NCBI RefSeq assembly: GCF_042468235.1
Contig: NZ_CP170386.1
Coordinates: 186,001 to 250,000, forward strand
DNA from: Lonepinella sp042468235
GTDB lineage: Bacteria > Pseudomonadota > Gammaproteobacteria > Enterobacterales > Pasteurellaceae
Reading direction: 5' to 3'
Length of the DNA stretch: 64,000 nucleotides
Below the pieces are notes generated by a model. The model worked only from the letters and a program-made list of their open reading frames with translations. It had not been told where the DNA came from and made no database searches. A program made the position numbers and the translations under genes. Positions 41,341 to 49,982 of the stretch are shown one piece after another (positions within the stretch are counted from its first letter, which is position 1; every line of letters starts with the position of its first letter).

Positions 41341-41973
41341 ATGAACTCAATCATCAAATTTGTGAAATTATCGGCGTTATTCACGGCGTTTTGTTGGGCA
41401 ATGCCAATAGCTCAAGCGGATACGCCAACTAATTCGTTAGCCACTCAAACGGTGAGTGATGAACCACGCTTAGAAAATGATCGTAACCCTAATGAATATT
41501 GTGCCAAATGTCACAGTTTTGATACCTCCGCCGATCAAGCCAAAGGTGAATTTCATGCGGGAAAATTTCATGGTACCCATTTAGATCAGAAAAATCCAAC
41601 GACAGGCAAGCCGATTACTTGCGTCACCTGCCATGGTAATATTAGTGAAAATCACCGTCGTGGCGTGAAAGATGTTATGCGTTTTCACGGATTGTGGGAT
41701 AACGATCAAGTAATTAAATATACCCCAGCAGAACAAAATGGAGTGTGTTTTTCTTGTCATCAGCCCGAAAAATTACAAGAGAAATTTTGGGCTCATGATG
41801 TTCACTCCATTAAGTTAGCTTGTGCCAGTTGTCATACTTTACATCCGAAACAAGATGCGATGAAAGACATCCAACCGAAAGCCCGAGTAAAACTTTGTGT
41901 TGATTGCCATGGCAAACAGCAAAAGCAAAAAGAACAACAAAATAACGCTATTACTGATAAGGATAAAAAATGA
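41341..41973 (+). CDS. nrfB: Pentahaem cytochrome NrfB
   Basis: A 210-residue exported cytochrome c. A signal peptide ends near QADTP. Five CxxCH haem sites begin at residues 54, 94, 136, 161 and 186. It carries electrons from the NrfCD quinol dehydrogenase to NrfA. ATG 41341 is chosen because TAAGG lies 8 bases upstream; ATG 41335 would be only 2 bases away from it. The C-terminal tail is lysine/glutamine-rich and its stop overlaps nrfC. Confidence 0.95.
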   Translation: MNSIIKFVKLSALFTAFCWAMPIAQADTPTNSLATQTVSDEPRLENDRNPNEYCAKCHSFDTSADQAKGEFHAGKFHGTHLDQKNPTTGKPITCVTCHGNISENHRRGVKDVMRFHGLWDNDQVIKYTPAEQNGVCFSCHQPEKLQEKFWAHDVHSIKLACASCHTLHPKQDAMKDIQPKARVKLCVDCHGKQQKQKEQQNNAITDKDKK

Positions 41974-42653
41974 CCGCTTGCTCACGCCGAAACTTTGTTT
42001 CTGGAATGGGAGCGTTAATCCTTACTACAGGAACAACAGTTAGTTTAATGGCACAAGGTGGCACCAATTATGCCGACAAAACCATTCGCTATGCCATGGT
42101 GCATGATGAAACCGCTTGTATTGGTTGCACCGCTTGTATGGATGCTTGTCGTGAAGTGAACCAAGTGCCAGAAGGGGTTTCACGTTTGGAAATTATCCGT
42201 AGTGAACCGATGGGTGAATTTCCTGATGTGGAATATGAATTTTTCCGCCAATCTTGTCAACATTGTACTAATGCTCCTTGTGTATCGGTTTGCCCAACCG
42301 GTGCATCTTTTATTGACCCCAAAACAGGTATTGTGGATGTGCATAAGGATCTTTGTGTTGGTTGTCAATATTGTGTGGCAGTCTGTCCGTATCGGGTACG
42401 CTTTATTCACCCTATTCATAAAACTGCGGATAAATGCAATTTTTGTCGTGATACCAATTTAGCACAGGGTAAACAACCTGCTTGTGTGGAAAGTTGCCCG
42501 ACCAATGCCTTAACCTTCGGTGATATGAACGATCCAACCAGTGCGGTGGTTCAAAAAGTGCGGGCTAATCCGGTTTATCGTACCAAGGTGCAGTTAGGTA
42601 CAGAACCGAATTTATACCATATTCCATTTGGCAAAGGGGAACATCGATCATGA
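41970..42653 (+). CDS. nrfC: Iron-sulphur protein NrfC
   Basis: A 227-residue ferredoxin-type protein with a twin-arginine signal (SRRNF, residues 5-9). Four cysteine clusters for [4Fe-4S] centres follow: CIGCTACMDAC, CQHCTNAPCVSVCPTG, CVGCQYCVAVCPY and the CNFC...CVESCPTNA group. It passes electrons from NrfD to NrfB in the periplasm. ATGA overlaps join it to nrfB and nrfD. Confidence 0.96.
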   Translation: MTACSRRNFVSGMGALILTTGTTVSLMAQGGTNYADKTIRYAMVHDETACIGCTACMDACREVNQVPEGVSRLEIIRSEPMGEFPDVEYEFFRQSCQHCTNAPCVSVCPTGASFIDPKTGIVDVHKDLCVGCQYCVAVCPYRVRFIHPIHKTADKCNFCRDTNLAQGKQPACVESCPTNALTFGDMNDPTSAVVQKVRANPVYRTKVQLGTEPNLYHIPFGKGEHRS

Positions 42654-43609
42654 CTGAACATTTTCAAACCCCAAATTTAGTCTGGGATAGCAGTATTGCC
42701 ATTTATTTATTTTTGTTAGGCATTTCATCCGGTGCAGTACAATTAGCCATTGCTTTCCGCAACACGAGTGCAGTGAAATTAGAGAAACCGAGCCAAAACT
42801 GGGTTATTCGCAGTGGCGTTATTTTAGGCTTTGTGCCAGTATTAATTGGCTTAACCTTGCTGATTTTCCACTTGGCTCGTCCTTGGACATTTTGGAAACT
42901 CATGTTTCATTATCAATTCCATTCGGTGATGTCGATGGGGGTGATGTTATTCCAAGTTTATTTGTTGATATTAGCGATATGGTCAGCCATTATTTTTAAA
43001 GATGAATTATCCTTGTTGGTTGATCGTTTTGTGCCCGTGTTAAATTTCCTGATCAAATGGATTGAAGTAATGCAAAAATGGCTAAAACCTGTGGAAGTAC
43101 TGCTATTTGTGTTAGCTGCTGTACTGGGTGCTTATACCGGTTTCTTGCTTTCTGCATTGATTAGTTATCCCATGTTAAACAATCCCGTCTTGCCGGCATT
43201 ATTTTTGGCATCAGGTACATCATCGGGGATTGCGGCAACCTTTTTAATGATTTTACTGGCAGGGAAATTAGCCGGTGATAGTCACGAAATCCATTTTATC
43301 CATAAATTTGAAGTGCCAATTATGGTGACTGAATTAGGGTTATTGGTGTGTTTTTTCGCGGGACTTTATTTTGGTGGTGGAATTAAAGTCGTGGCATTAA
43401 AAAATGCACTCACAGGCTTTTGGGGCGTGGTATTTTGGTTAGGGGTATTCTTAATCGGGATTATTATTCCACTGATAGCCAATCTGTTTGTCAATGATAA
43501 GTGGAAATATAATCGAAACTTTATTATATTGGTGTCGATTTTTGATTTAATCGGCGTATTATGCTTGCGCTATTTTATTTTATACGCTGGACAATTAACC
43601 GTGGCTTAA
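42650..43609 (+). CDS. nrfD: Quinol-oxidising membrane subunit NrfD
   Basis: A 319-residue membrane protein with eight or so hydrophobic segments of the NrfD/PsrC family. WDSSIAIYLFLLGISSGAVQ at the start and HLARPWTFWKLMFHYQFHSV fit family positions. It oxidises menaquinol and hands electrons to NrfC. It overlaps nrfC by 4 bases. Confidence 0.95.
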   Translation: MTEHFQTPNLVWDSSIAIYLFLLGISSGAVQLAIAFRNTSAVKLEKPSQNWVIRSGVILGFVPVLIGLTLLIFHLARPWTFWKLMFHYQFHSVMSMGVMLFQVYLLILAIWSAIIFKDELSLLVDRFVPVLNFLIKWIEVMQKWLKPVEVLLFVLAAVLGAYTGFLLSALISYPMLNNPVLPALFLASGTSSGIAATFLMILLAGKLAGDSHEIHFIHKFEVPIMVTELGLLVCFFAGLYFGGGIKVVALKNALTGFWGVVFWLGVFLIGIIIPLIANLFVNDKWKYNRNFIILVSIFDLIGVLCLRYFILYAGQLTVA

Positions 43610-43623
43610 TATTTTATGGTCGA

Positions 43624-43644
43624 GGCGGACCGGTGTATCCGCCC
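43624..43644 (+). repeat. Small intergenic hairpin repeat, copy 2
   Basis: GGCGGA / TCCGCC with an 8-base loop, between nrfD and nrfE. It resembles the element between purM and purN (9377-9398) in both stem sequence and size. Confidence 0.5.
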
Positions 43645-43682
43645 ATTGATTAACGACATTTTGGTTTTAACCTACAAACGAT

Positions 43683-45596
43683 ATGATTCCTGAACTCGGT
43701 TTTATCGCCTTATTGTTGGCTTTTTTCACATCTTTACTTTTAGCGATACTTCCACAAATCGGTATTGCCAAAAATCATGCTATTTTGATCTGCAGTTCGT
43801 GGAATTTAAGCTATTTGTTAGGCATTTTTACCAGTATTTCACTGGGATTATTAGCCTATTCTTTCGCCGTTGATGATTTTTCCCTAAGCTATGTCGTCGC
43901 CCATTCCAATACTCAATTGCCGATTTTTTATAAACTTGTGGCGGTGTGGGGCGGACATGAAGGGTCAATGCTGTTTTGGCTTTTTGCCTTAAGTTTATGG
44001 GGGATGTTATTTGCCTATTTTAGCCGTCATATTGACCCCATTATTGCCAGTCGAACTCTTGCTATTCTGGGGTTAATTTTCTTGGGGTTAGCGATTTTTG
44101 TGGTGTATTTCTCCAATCCCTTTATTCGCCAATTTCCCCTACCTCCTGAAGGACGAGATCTCAATCCGATGTTACAAGATATTGGTTTGATTTTTCATCC
44201 ACCGTTACTTTATTTAGGTTATGTGGGTTTTGCCGTCAATTTTGCGTTAATGCTTGCTGCTTTAATCAGCGGATATTTAGATGCTGCGATGGCACGTTGG
44301 ATTCGTCCGAGGGTATTGGTTTCGTGGCTTTTTTTAACACTCGGTATTATGCTTGGATCTTGGTGGGCATATTATGAACTGGGCTGGGGAGGCTGGTGGT
44401 TTTGGGATCCCGTGGAAAATGCGTCCTTAATGCCATGGTTATTAGGACTCGCTTTATTACATAGTTTATCCATTACCGAACAACGGGGCATTTTTAGTTA
44501 TTGGACCATTTTATTTTCATTATTGACCTTTGCATTCAGTGTGTTGGGTACGTTTATCGTCCGTTCAGGCGTGCTGACTTCTGTGCATGCTTTTGCTATT
44601 GATGGCGAACGTGGCGCGGTACTATTAATTTTATTTTTCTTACTCACCATGAGTTCGCTCACGTTATTCGCTTTTAAAACCAAATTACAGCAAAGTGCGG
44701 TGTATTTTTCCTTTTTTTCTAAAGAAAGTTTATTGCTTTTACTCAATATCCTGTTAACCATTGCCACCGTTAGCGTGTTTATTGGCACATTTTACCCGAT
44801 GCTATTTAGCGTACTTGGTTGGGGATCTATTTCCGTTGGCTCCCCTTATTTTAACAGTATTTTCTTGCCGTTAATTGTTTTGGCAATGATCAGCATGGTG
44901 CTGGTGTTAGCGACACATTGGCAGCGTTTTTCCCGCACTAAATTAGGTAAATATCTGCTGTTATTTTTGCCCTCTTTAATTATTGGCTACCTTCTTATTG
45001 AATATACGATCGCACAAGATGACAGCTTAAATTTTAATTTTACCGCCTTTATATTAATGAGTTTGGCAATTTGGCTATTGTTATCTACCTTATCTTTACT
45101 TGGAAAAAATATCAGCCAACAACGCTTAGGGATGATTTTCGCACATAGTGGTGTCGCCGTTGCGGTGATTGGGGCAGTGATGTCCAGTTATTTTGCGACG
45201 GAAATAGGGGTACGACTTGCCCCGAAGCAAAGCCAAATGCTCAATGGCTACGAATTTCATTATCTGGGTTTTCGCAACGAAATCGGAGCCAATTACACCA
45301 GTGAAAAAGCCCATTTTGAGATTTTAAAAAACGGTAAGAAAATCACCGCACTTTATCCCGAACGCCGTTATTATGATGTCCGTGCCATGAATATGTCAGA
45401 GGTGGGGATCGAGTGGGGTTTTTTAGGTGATATTTATATTGTAATGGGCGATAAACTCACGTTACAAAGTGGCATTGACGGTGAGTTTACCTTTCGCTTA
45501 CACTATAAGCCGTTTATCCGTTGGCTTTGGTTTGGTGGTATATTAATGGCATTAGGGGCATTATTCGCCGCCATTGGATTACGAAAAAATGATTAA
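43683..45596 (+). CDS. nrfE: Haem lyase subunit NrfE (CcmF family)
   Basis: A 637-residue membrane protein with about 15 segments. The haem-handling motif WGGWWFWDPVENASLMPWL lies near residue 240, the WWD domain of CcmF/NrfE. PLLYLGYVGF and VRSGVLTSVHAFA carry the conserved histidines. In E. coli NrfEFG attaches the special CxxCK haem of NrfA, and the gene's position after nrfABCD supports that role. It overlaps the next gene. Confidence 0.93.
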   Translation: MIPELGFIALLLAFFTSLLLAILPQIGIAKNHAILICSSWNLSYLLGIFTSISLGLLAYSFAVDDFSLSYVVAHSNTQLPIFYKLVAVWGGHEGSMLFWLFALSLWGMLFAYFSRHIDPIIASRTLAILGLIFLGLAIFVVYFSNPFIRQFPLPPEGRDLNPMLQDIGLIFHPPLLYLGYVGFAVNFALMLAALISGYLDAAMARWIRPRVLVSWLFLTLGIMLGSWWAYYELGWGGWWFWDPVENASLMPWLLGLALLHSLSITEQRGIFSYWTILFSLLTFAFSVLGTFIVRSGVLTSVHAFAIDGERGAVLLILFFLLTMSSLTLFAFKTKLQQSAVYFSFFSKESLLLLLNILLTIATVSVFIGTFYPMLFSVLGWGSISVGSPYFNSIFLPLIVLAMISMVLVLATHWQRFSRTKLGKYLLLFLPSLIIGYLLIEYTIAQDDSLNFNFTAFILMSLAIWLLLSTLSLLGKNISQQRLGMIFAHSGVAVAVIGAVMSSYFATEIGVRLAPKQSQMLNGYEFHYLGFRNEIGANYTSEKAHFEILKNGKKITALYPERRYYDVRAMNMSEVGIEWGFLGDIYIVMGDKLTLQSGIDGEFTFRLHYKPFIRWLWFGGILMALGALFAAIGLRKND

Positions 45597-46116
45597 AAAA
45601 ATACTCTTGTTTATACCGTTGTTGTTGATTTTGGGCATATGCATGTTGTTATTTCAAGGCTTACAACAAGATCCAAAAAAAATTGCATCCGCTTTAATTG
45701 ATCGTCCGGTGCCAGAATTTTTTCAAGCAAGTCTAGATGATAATAATCGTATTTTAAACAACAAGGATTTACCAAAAGAACCTTATTTAATCAATGTGTG
45801 GGGCAGTTGGTGTTATTTTTGCCGTTTAGAACACAAACATCTTTTAGCCTTAGCCGAACAAAATATCAATATTGTCGGGCTAAATTACCGCGATAAGCCA
45901 CAAAGTGCGGTGGAATATTTACAAAAATTTGGCAATCCTTTCGTATTAAATATTAATGATAGTCAGGGCAAATTAGCCATGCAATTAGGCGTGGATGGTG
46001 CCCCTGAAACCTACATTGTGGATAAACACGGCATTATCCGTTATCGTCATTCAGGAGCATTTGATGATGAGATTATGCAAAAAGTGATTTTGCCCGAATT
46101 AGAAAAATGGAAATAA
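45589..46116 (+). CDS. DsbE/CcmG-type thioredoxin-like protein (NrfX-like)
   Basis: A 175-residue membrane-anchored thioredoxin-fold protein. An N-terminal membrane segment is at residues about 4-24. The redox motif is WCYFC with cysteines C75 and C78. The cis-proline region GVDGAPETYIVDKHGIIRYR is present. It should keep the apocytochrome cysteines reduced for haem attachment. ATG 45589 is chosen since the CcmG-type start is MIKKI; an earlier in-frame ATG (45574) lies inside nrfE. Confidence 0.9.
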   Translation: MIKKILLFIPLLLILGICMLLFQGLQQDPKKIASALIDRPVPEFFQASLDDNNRILNNKDLPKEPYLINVWGSWCYFCRLEHKHLLALAEQNINIVGLNYRDKPQSAVEYLQKFGNPFVLNINDSQGKLAMQLGVDGAPETYIVDKHGIIRYRHSGAFDDEIMQKVILPELEKWK

Positions 46117-46120
46117 TAAG

Positions 46121-46579
46121 ATGCGATATTTAATGCTATTTTTACTTTTTCTTATCAGTTTTGCTCGCGCCGAAATGGTAGATTCTTTCCAGTTTAAAAA
46201 TCAGCAAGATCGCACCCGAGCGGTGGCATTGGCGAAATCGTTGCGTTGTCCACAATGCCAAAATCAAAATTTGGTGGAATCTAATTCATCGATTGCGTAC
46301 GATTTACGCCTTGAAGTGTATAAAATGGTGGATGATGGCAAAACCGATCAGCAGATTATTGATGTAATGACCTCTCGTTTTGGCAATTTTGTGTTGTATA
46401 AACCGCCATTACAATGGACGACCGCCTTATTGTGGGGGGCGCCGATAGTATTACTGATTTTAGGCATGGGGTTAATGTTTCATTATGTGGGAAAACGTAG
46501 CCAAATTCAGACCAAAAACACCGAACTTTCTGACAAACAACAGCAAGCTTTACAACAATTATTAGAGAAAAAACAATGA
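46121..46579 (+). CDS. nrfF: NrfF (CcmH N-domain) haem-lyase subunit
   Basis: A 152-residue protein with a signal peptide, the LRCPQC redox motif (cysteines C43 and C46) and one membrane segment (residues about 103-123). VVDDGKTDQQIIDVM-type sequence and FGNFVLYKPPL match the CcmH/NrfF family. It works with NrfE and NrfG. ATGA overlap with the next gene. Confidence 0.93.
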   Translation: MRYLMLFLLFLISFARAEMVDSFQFKNQQDRTRAVALAKSLRCPQCQNQNLVESNSSIAYDLRLEVYKMVDDGKTDQQIIDVMTSRFGNFVLYKPPLQWTTALLWGAPIVLLILGMGLMFHYVGKRSQIQTKNTELSDKQQQALQQLLEKKQ

Positions 46580-47418
46580 ATACAGACTTGTCATTTTTAT
46601 GGATTGGTATTGCTATTTTTGCTTTAATTGGCTTACTGTTATTTGTCCCTTTTGGACGAAAAATAGATTGGCACAGAAATTACCGCCAACAAAAAAATAT
46701 TGAATTATATCAACAACAAATGGCATCAAATCCCGACACAGCACTCGCCAATGAATTTAGCCAACGATTATTAGCAGATGAGCAAATTTTACAACAACAA
46801 GCTGATTCTCAAGTAAACAGTGCGGTGTATTTTTCGCCGATTTTCACTACTATTTTATGGTTGGTACTATTTACGTTGCCGTTAGCTTATTATTTTTCAT
46901 TGGATCGCTTGAATGATGTGCAACAAGGCGAACAAGATTTCAAACAAAAGCAACATCAATTAAGTACCGCAACAGTGAATCGTAAAAATGATGATTATAT
47001 TATTTCCATTCAACAAAAATTACGTCAAGATCCCAATGATAGCGACCGTTGGTTTGAACTCGGGCAAGCCTATCTGTTAAATAACGAATTTGAGAATGCG
47101 TTAATTGCTTATGGCAATGCGGAGCAATTAGTAGGTAGTAAAGCCAATATTTTAGGACAAGCCGCTACCGCCCTTTATTATCAAGCCGGGCAAAAAATCA
47201 CGCCTAAAACCCAGCAGTTGATTGAAACAGCGTTACAACAAGATCCCAATGAAACATCCAGTCTTTCCCTATTGGCATCGGATGCTTTTTTAAAAACCGA
47301 TTACGCGAATGCACTAAAATATTGGCAACGCCTGTTAGACAGCGGACGAAGCGAAGTCGATCGGCGAAAAACGATTGAGAGTATGCAAATGGCGGAACAG
47401 TTATTAAAGACAAAATAG
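46576..47418 (+). CDS. nrfG: NrfG (CcmI-like TPR) haem-lyase subunit
   Basis: A 280-residue protein. Two membrane segments lie near residues 5-25 and 87-107. The C-terminal 150 residues contain TPR repeats (DRWFELGQAYLLNNEFENAL, NETSSLSLLASDAFLKTDYA). TPR domains of NrfG/CcmI hold the apocytochrome C-terminus. It is the last gene of the nrf cluster. E. coli NrfG (198) is shorter; the extra N-terminal part is CcmI-like. Confidence 0.85.
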   Translation: MNTDLSFLWIGIAIFALIGLLLFVPFGRKIDWHRNYRQQKNIELYQQQMASNPDTALANEFSQRLLADEQILQQQADSQVNSAVYFSPIFTTILWLVLFTLPLAYYFSLDRLNDVQQGEQDFKQKQHQLSTATVNRKNDDYIISIQQKLRQDPNDSDRWFELGQAYLLNNEFENALIAYGNAEQLVGSKANILGQAATALYYQAGQKITPKTQQLIETALQQDPNETSSLSLLASDAFLKTDYANALKYWQRLLDSGRSEVDRRKTIESMQMAEQLLKTK

Positions 47419-47533
47419 GTTATTAAATAATCTGTTTACACTTTTTTCTTTGGAAAAATGTGATTTTTAGCATTTTTTCGTAGGAAAACGTGTAATATCT
47501 ATTTTAACTAGACAAAATTTAAATAAATATTTA

Positions 47534-48751
47534 ATGAATCATTATAGTAGAACTATTGTTATCGGTGCCGGTGCCGCTGGGCTGTTTTGTGCGGCTGAAC
47601 TTGCGAAGAAGTGCGGTCAAAATGTGACAATTTTAGACAGTGGTAAAAAAACTGGGCGCAAGATTTTGATGTCGGGAGGTGGATTTTGTAATTTTACCAA
47701 CCTTGATGTTCGACCAAGCCATTATCTTTCGCAAAATCCCCATTTTGTGAAATCTGCTTTGGCAAGATTCACTCAATGGGATTTTATTAGTTTAGTCAAT
47801 GAATATGGCATTGCCTATCATGAAAAAGCTGACGGACAGCTTTTTTGTGATAATTCGGCACAAGATATTGTCGATTTACTCGAAGATCAATGTAAAAAGG
47901 GTAACGTCAATATCCAGTTACGCCAGCAAATAGATGGGGTAGAACGAGTTGAAAATGATTCAAAAGTTCGTTTCAAAGTGCGTGCTAACGGCACAGATTG
48001 GGCGTGCCAAAATTTAGTGATTGCTACAGGTGGGCTTTCCATGCCAGCCTTAGGGGCATCACCTTTTGGTTATAAAATTGCTGAACAATTTGCCATTCCT
48101 GTTATTCCGCCAAGAGCCAGCCTTGTACCTTTCACTTACCTAGAAAATGACAAAATTTTCACCGCACTTTCGGGCGTTTCCCTTGATGTGAATGTGAGTG
48201 TTGGCAATCAAGCGTTTCGGGGTGATATGCTATTTACCCATCGAGGGCTATCGGGACCTGCTATTTTGCAAATTTCTAATTATTGGCAACCGAATGAAAG
48301 CATCAGGATTGATTTATTACCAAACCAGTCTATTGTTGATTTTATTACGGAACTCAAAGCAACCTCGCCAAATATGCTATTAAAAACAGCGCTAAGCCAG
48401 CTATTGCCTAAGCGATTAGTGGATTTATGGATTGAATATCAACGCTTGTCTATCGGCAATAAAGCCCTCGCTCAAATAAGCAAAGCCGATTTGCAAATAC
48501 TTGATTTACTGATTCATCAATGGCAATTTCACCCCAATGGCACAGAGGGTTATCGTACGGCAGAAGTAACGTTAGGTGGGGTGGACACACAATTTATTTC
48601 ATCTAAAACCATGCAAGCAAATAATGTGCTAGGACTGTATTTTATCGGCGAAGTGTTGGACGTCACAGGCTGGCTTGGAGGTTATAATTTCCAATGGGCG
48701 TGGAGTTCGGCTTATGCTTGTGCTAATGCCATTGCAGAAAGTGAGATTTAG
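47534..48751 (+). CDS. HI0933/YhiN-family flavoprotein
   Basis: A 405-residue FAD-binding protein. The dinucleotide loop VIGAGAAGLFCAAELAKKCG is at the N-terminus, followed by GRKILMSGGGFCNFTN, VIATGGLSMPALGASPFGY and TLGGVDTQFISSKTMQA with GEVLDVTGWLGGYNFQWAW at the end, all typical of the HI0933 family. The exact reaction is unknown. It starts directly at ATG 47534 with a weak ribosome site. Two uptake-signal cores are inside the gene. Confidence 0.9.
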   Translation: MNHYSRTIVIGAGAAGLFCAAELAKKCGQNVTILDSGKKTGRKILMSGGGFCNFTNLDVRPSHYLSQNPHFVKSALARFTQWDFISLVNEYGIAYHEKADGQLFCDNSAQDIVDLLEDQCKKGNVNIQLRQQIDGVERVENDSKVRFKVRANGTDWACQNLVIATGGLSMPALGASPFGYKIAEQFAIPVIPPRASLVPFTYLENDKIFTALSGVSLDVNVSVGNQAFRGDMLFTHRGLSGPAILQISNYWQPNESIRIDLLPNQSIVDFITELKATSPNMLLKTALSQLLPKRLVDLWIEYQRLSIGNKALAQISKADLQILDLLIHQWQFHPNGTEGYRTAEVTLGGVDTQFISSKTMQANNVLGLYFIGEVLDVTGWLGGYNFQWAWSSAYACANAIAESEI

Positions 48752-48793
48752 CGTTAAGCTATGATAGATTTTAATTTAACTACAGGACAGATT

Positions 48794-49882
48794 ATGACAA
48801 ACAAAACATTACCATTGCACGCCGATACGGTGGGATCTTATTTACGTTCAGATGCGTGGAAACAAGCTCACGCCGATTTTAAAGCAGGTAAAATTTCTCT
48901 TGAACAGCGTGATGAAATTGTTGAACAGGAAGTGAAAAAATTAGTGCAAGCTCAATTAGATGCAGGGATTCAAGTGGTTACGGACGGCGAATATCACCGT
49001 TCTTGGTGGCATATTGATTTCTTAGAAAATCTAAATGGCATTGAAGGCTATGTGCCAGAAAAAGCCTATGCGTTTAAAGGGGTAGCGGTGCGACCTTATA
49101 ATACTCGCTGTTGTGGAAAAGTGTCTTGGAATGTCAATCACCCATTCTTAGCCCATTTCAAAAAATTTAATGCCATTGTGGGCGGTCGTGCTGTGGCAAA
49201 ATTTACGATTCCGAGTCCGAACCAATTAATGTATCCCATTCAATGGGATCACGGCATTTATGCGACCCGTGAGGAATTTGCCAAAGACGTGCAACAAGCC
49301 TATAAAGATGCGATTAAAGCCTTTTATGATGCAGGTTGCCGTTATTTACAAATTGACGATGTGTATTGGGGATCGCTGTGTAACAATCATGATCAACCGA
49401 CTTTTGCGGCGGATAAAGCCCAAGCAGTAGCCAATATTCAAGCTATTCTTGCCGATAAACCAGCGGATATGACGATTACTACGCACGTTTGCCGTGGCAA
49501 CTATAAATCCTCTTATTTATTAACAGGGGCGTACGATCCGATAGCCGATGGTTTATTGGCTCAAACCAATTATGACGGTTATTTCTTAGAATATGATGAT
49601 GAACGTTCAGGCGGTTTTGAACCGTTAAGACATTTTGCTAATAATAAAGGGCGTGTGGTGTTAGGTTTGATTAGCTCGAAATTCCCTGAATTAGAAGATA
49701 AAGCTCAAATCAAAGCTCGCATTGCGGAGGCCGCAAAATATGTACCGTTGGCGCAACTTTGCTTAAGCCCACAATGCGGTTTTGCGTCCACCGAAGAAGG
49801 TAACGTGATGACCGAAGCACAGCAATGGGCGAAAGTGCGTCATGTGGAAGAGATTGCGAGAGAAGTTTGGGGAGAAGATTAG
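48794..49882 (+). CDS. MetE-like cobalamin-independent methyltransferase
   Basis: A 362-residue TIM-barrel protein corresponding to the C-terminal catalytic domain of MetE. Zinc ligands are in THVCRGNYKS and SPQCGFAST, plus VVTDGEYHR and LQIDDVYWG. The N-terminal half of true MetE is missing by nature in this subfamily (YxjG type), which may use other methyl donors. ATG 48794 starts the conserved region; an in-frame ATG at 48761 is less likely. A terminator follows. No metF or regulator is next to it. Confidence 0.85.
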   Translation: MTNKTLPLHADTVGSYLRSDAWKQAHADFKAGKISLEQRDEIVEQEVKKLVQAQLDAGIQVVTDGEYHRSWWHIDFLENLNGIEGYVPEKAYAFKGVAVRPYNTRCCGKVSWNVNHPFLAHFKKFNAIVGGRAVAKFTIPSPNQLMYPIQWDHGIYATREEFAKDVQQAYKDAIKAFYDAGCRYLQIDDVYWGSLCNNHDQPTFAADKAQAVANIQAILADKPADMTITTHVCRGNYKSSYLLTGAYDPIADGLLAQTNYDGYFLEYDDERSGGFEPLRHFANNKGRVVLGLISSKFPELEDKAQIKARIAEAAKYVPLAQLCLSPQCGFASTEEGNVMTEAQQWAKVRHVEEIAREVWGED

Positions 49883-49897
49883 TTTTTTTCCTTTTGC

Positions 49898-49925
49898 AAA
49901 ATACCGAGTTTATCTCGGTATTTTT
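49898..49925 (+). terminator. Terminator before dnaE
   Basis: ATACCGAG / CTCGGTAT with a 5-base loop, then a T run, 18 bases after the methyltransferase stop. Confidence 0.8.
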
Positions 49926-49982
49926 ATTTTCCCCAAAATTAACGTAAAATAGACCGCACTTTTATCATTACAAGGATAACCC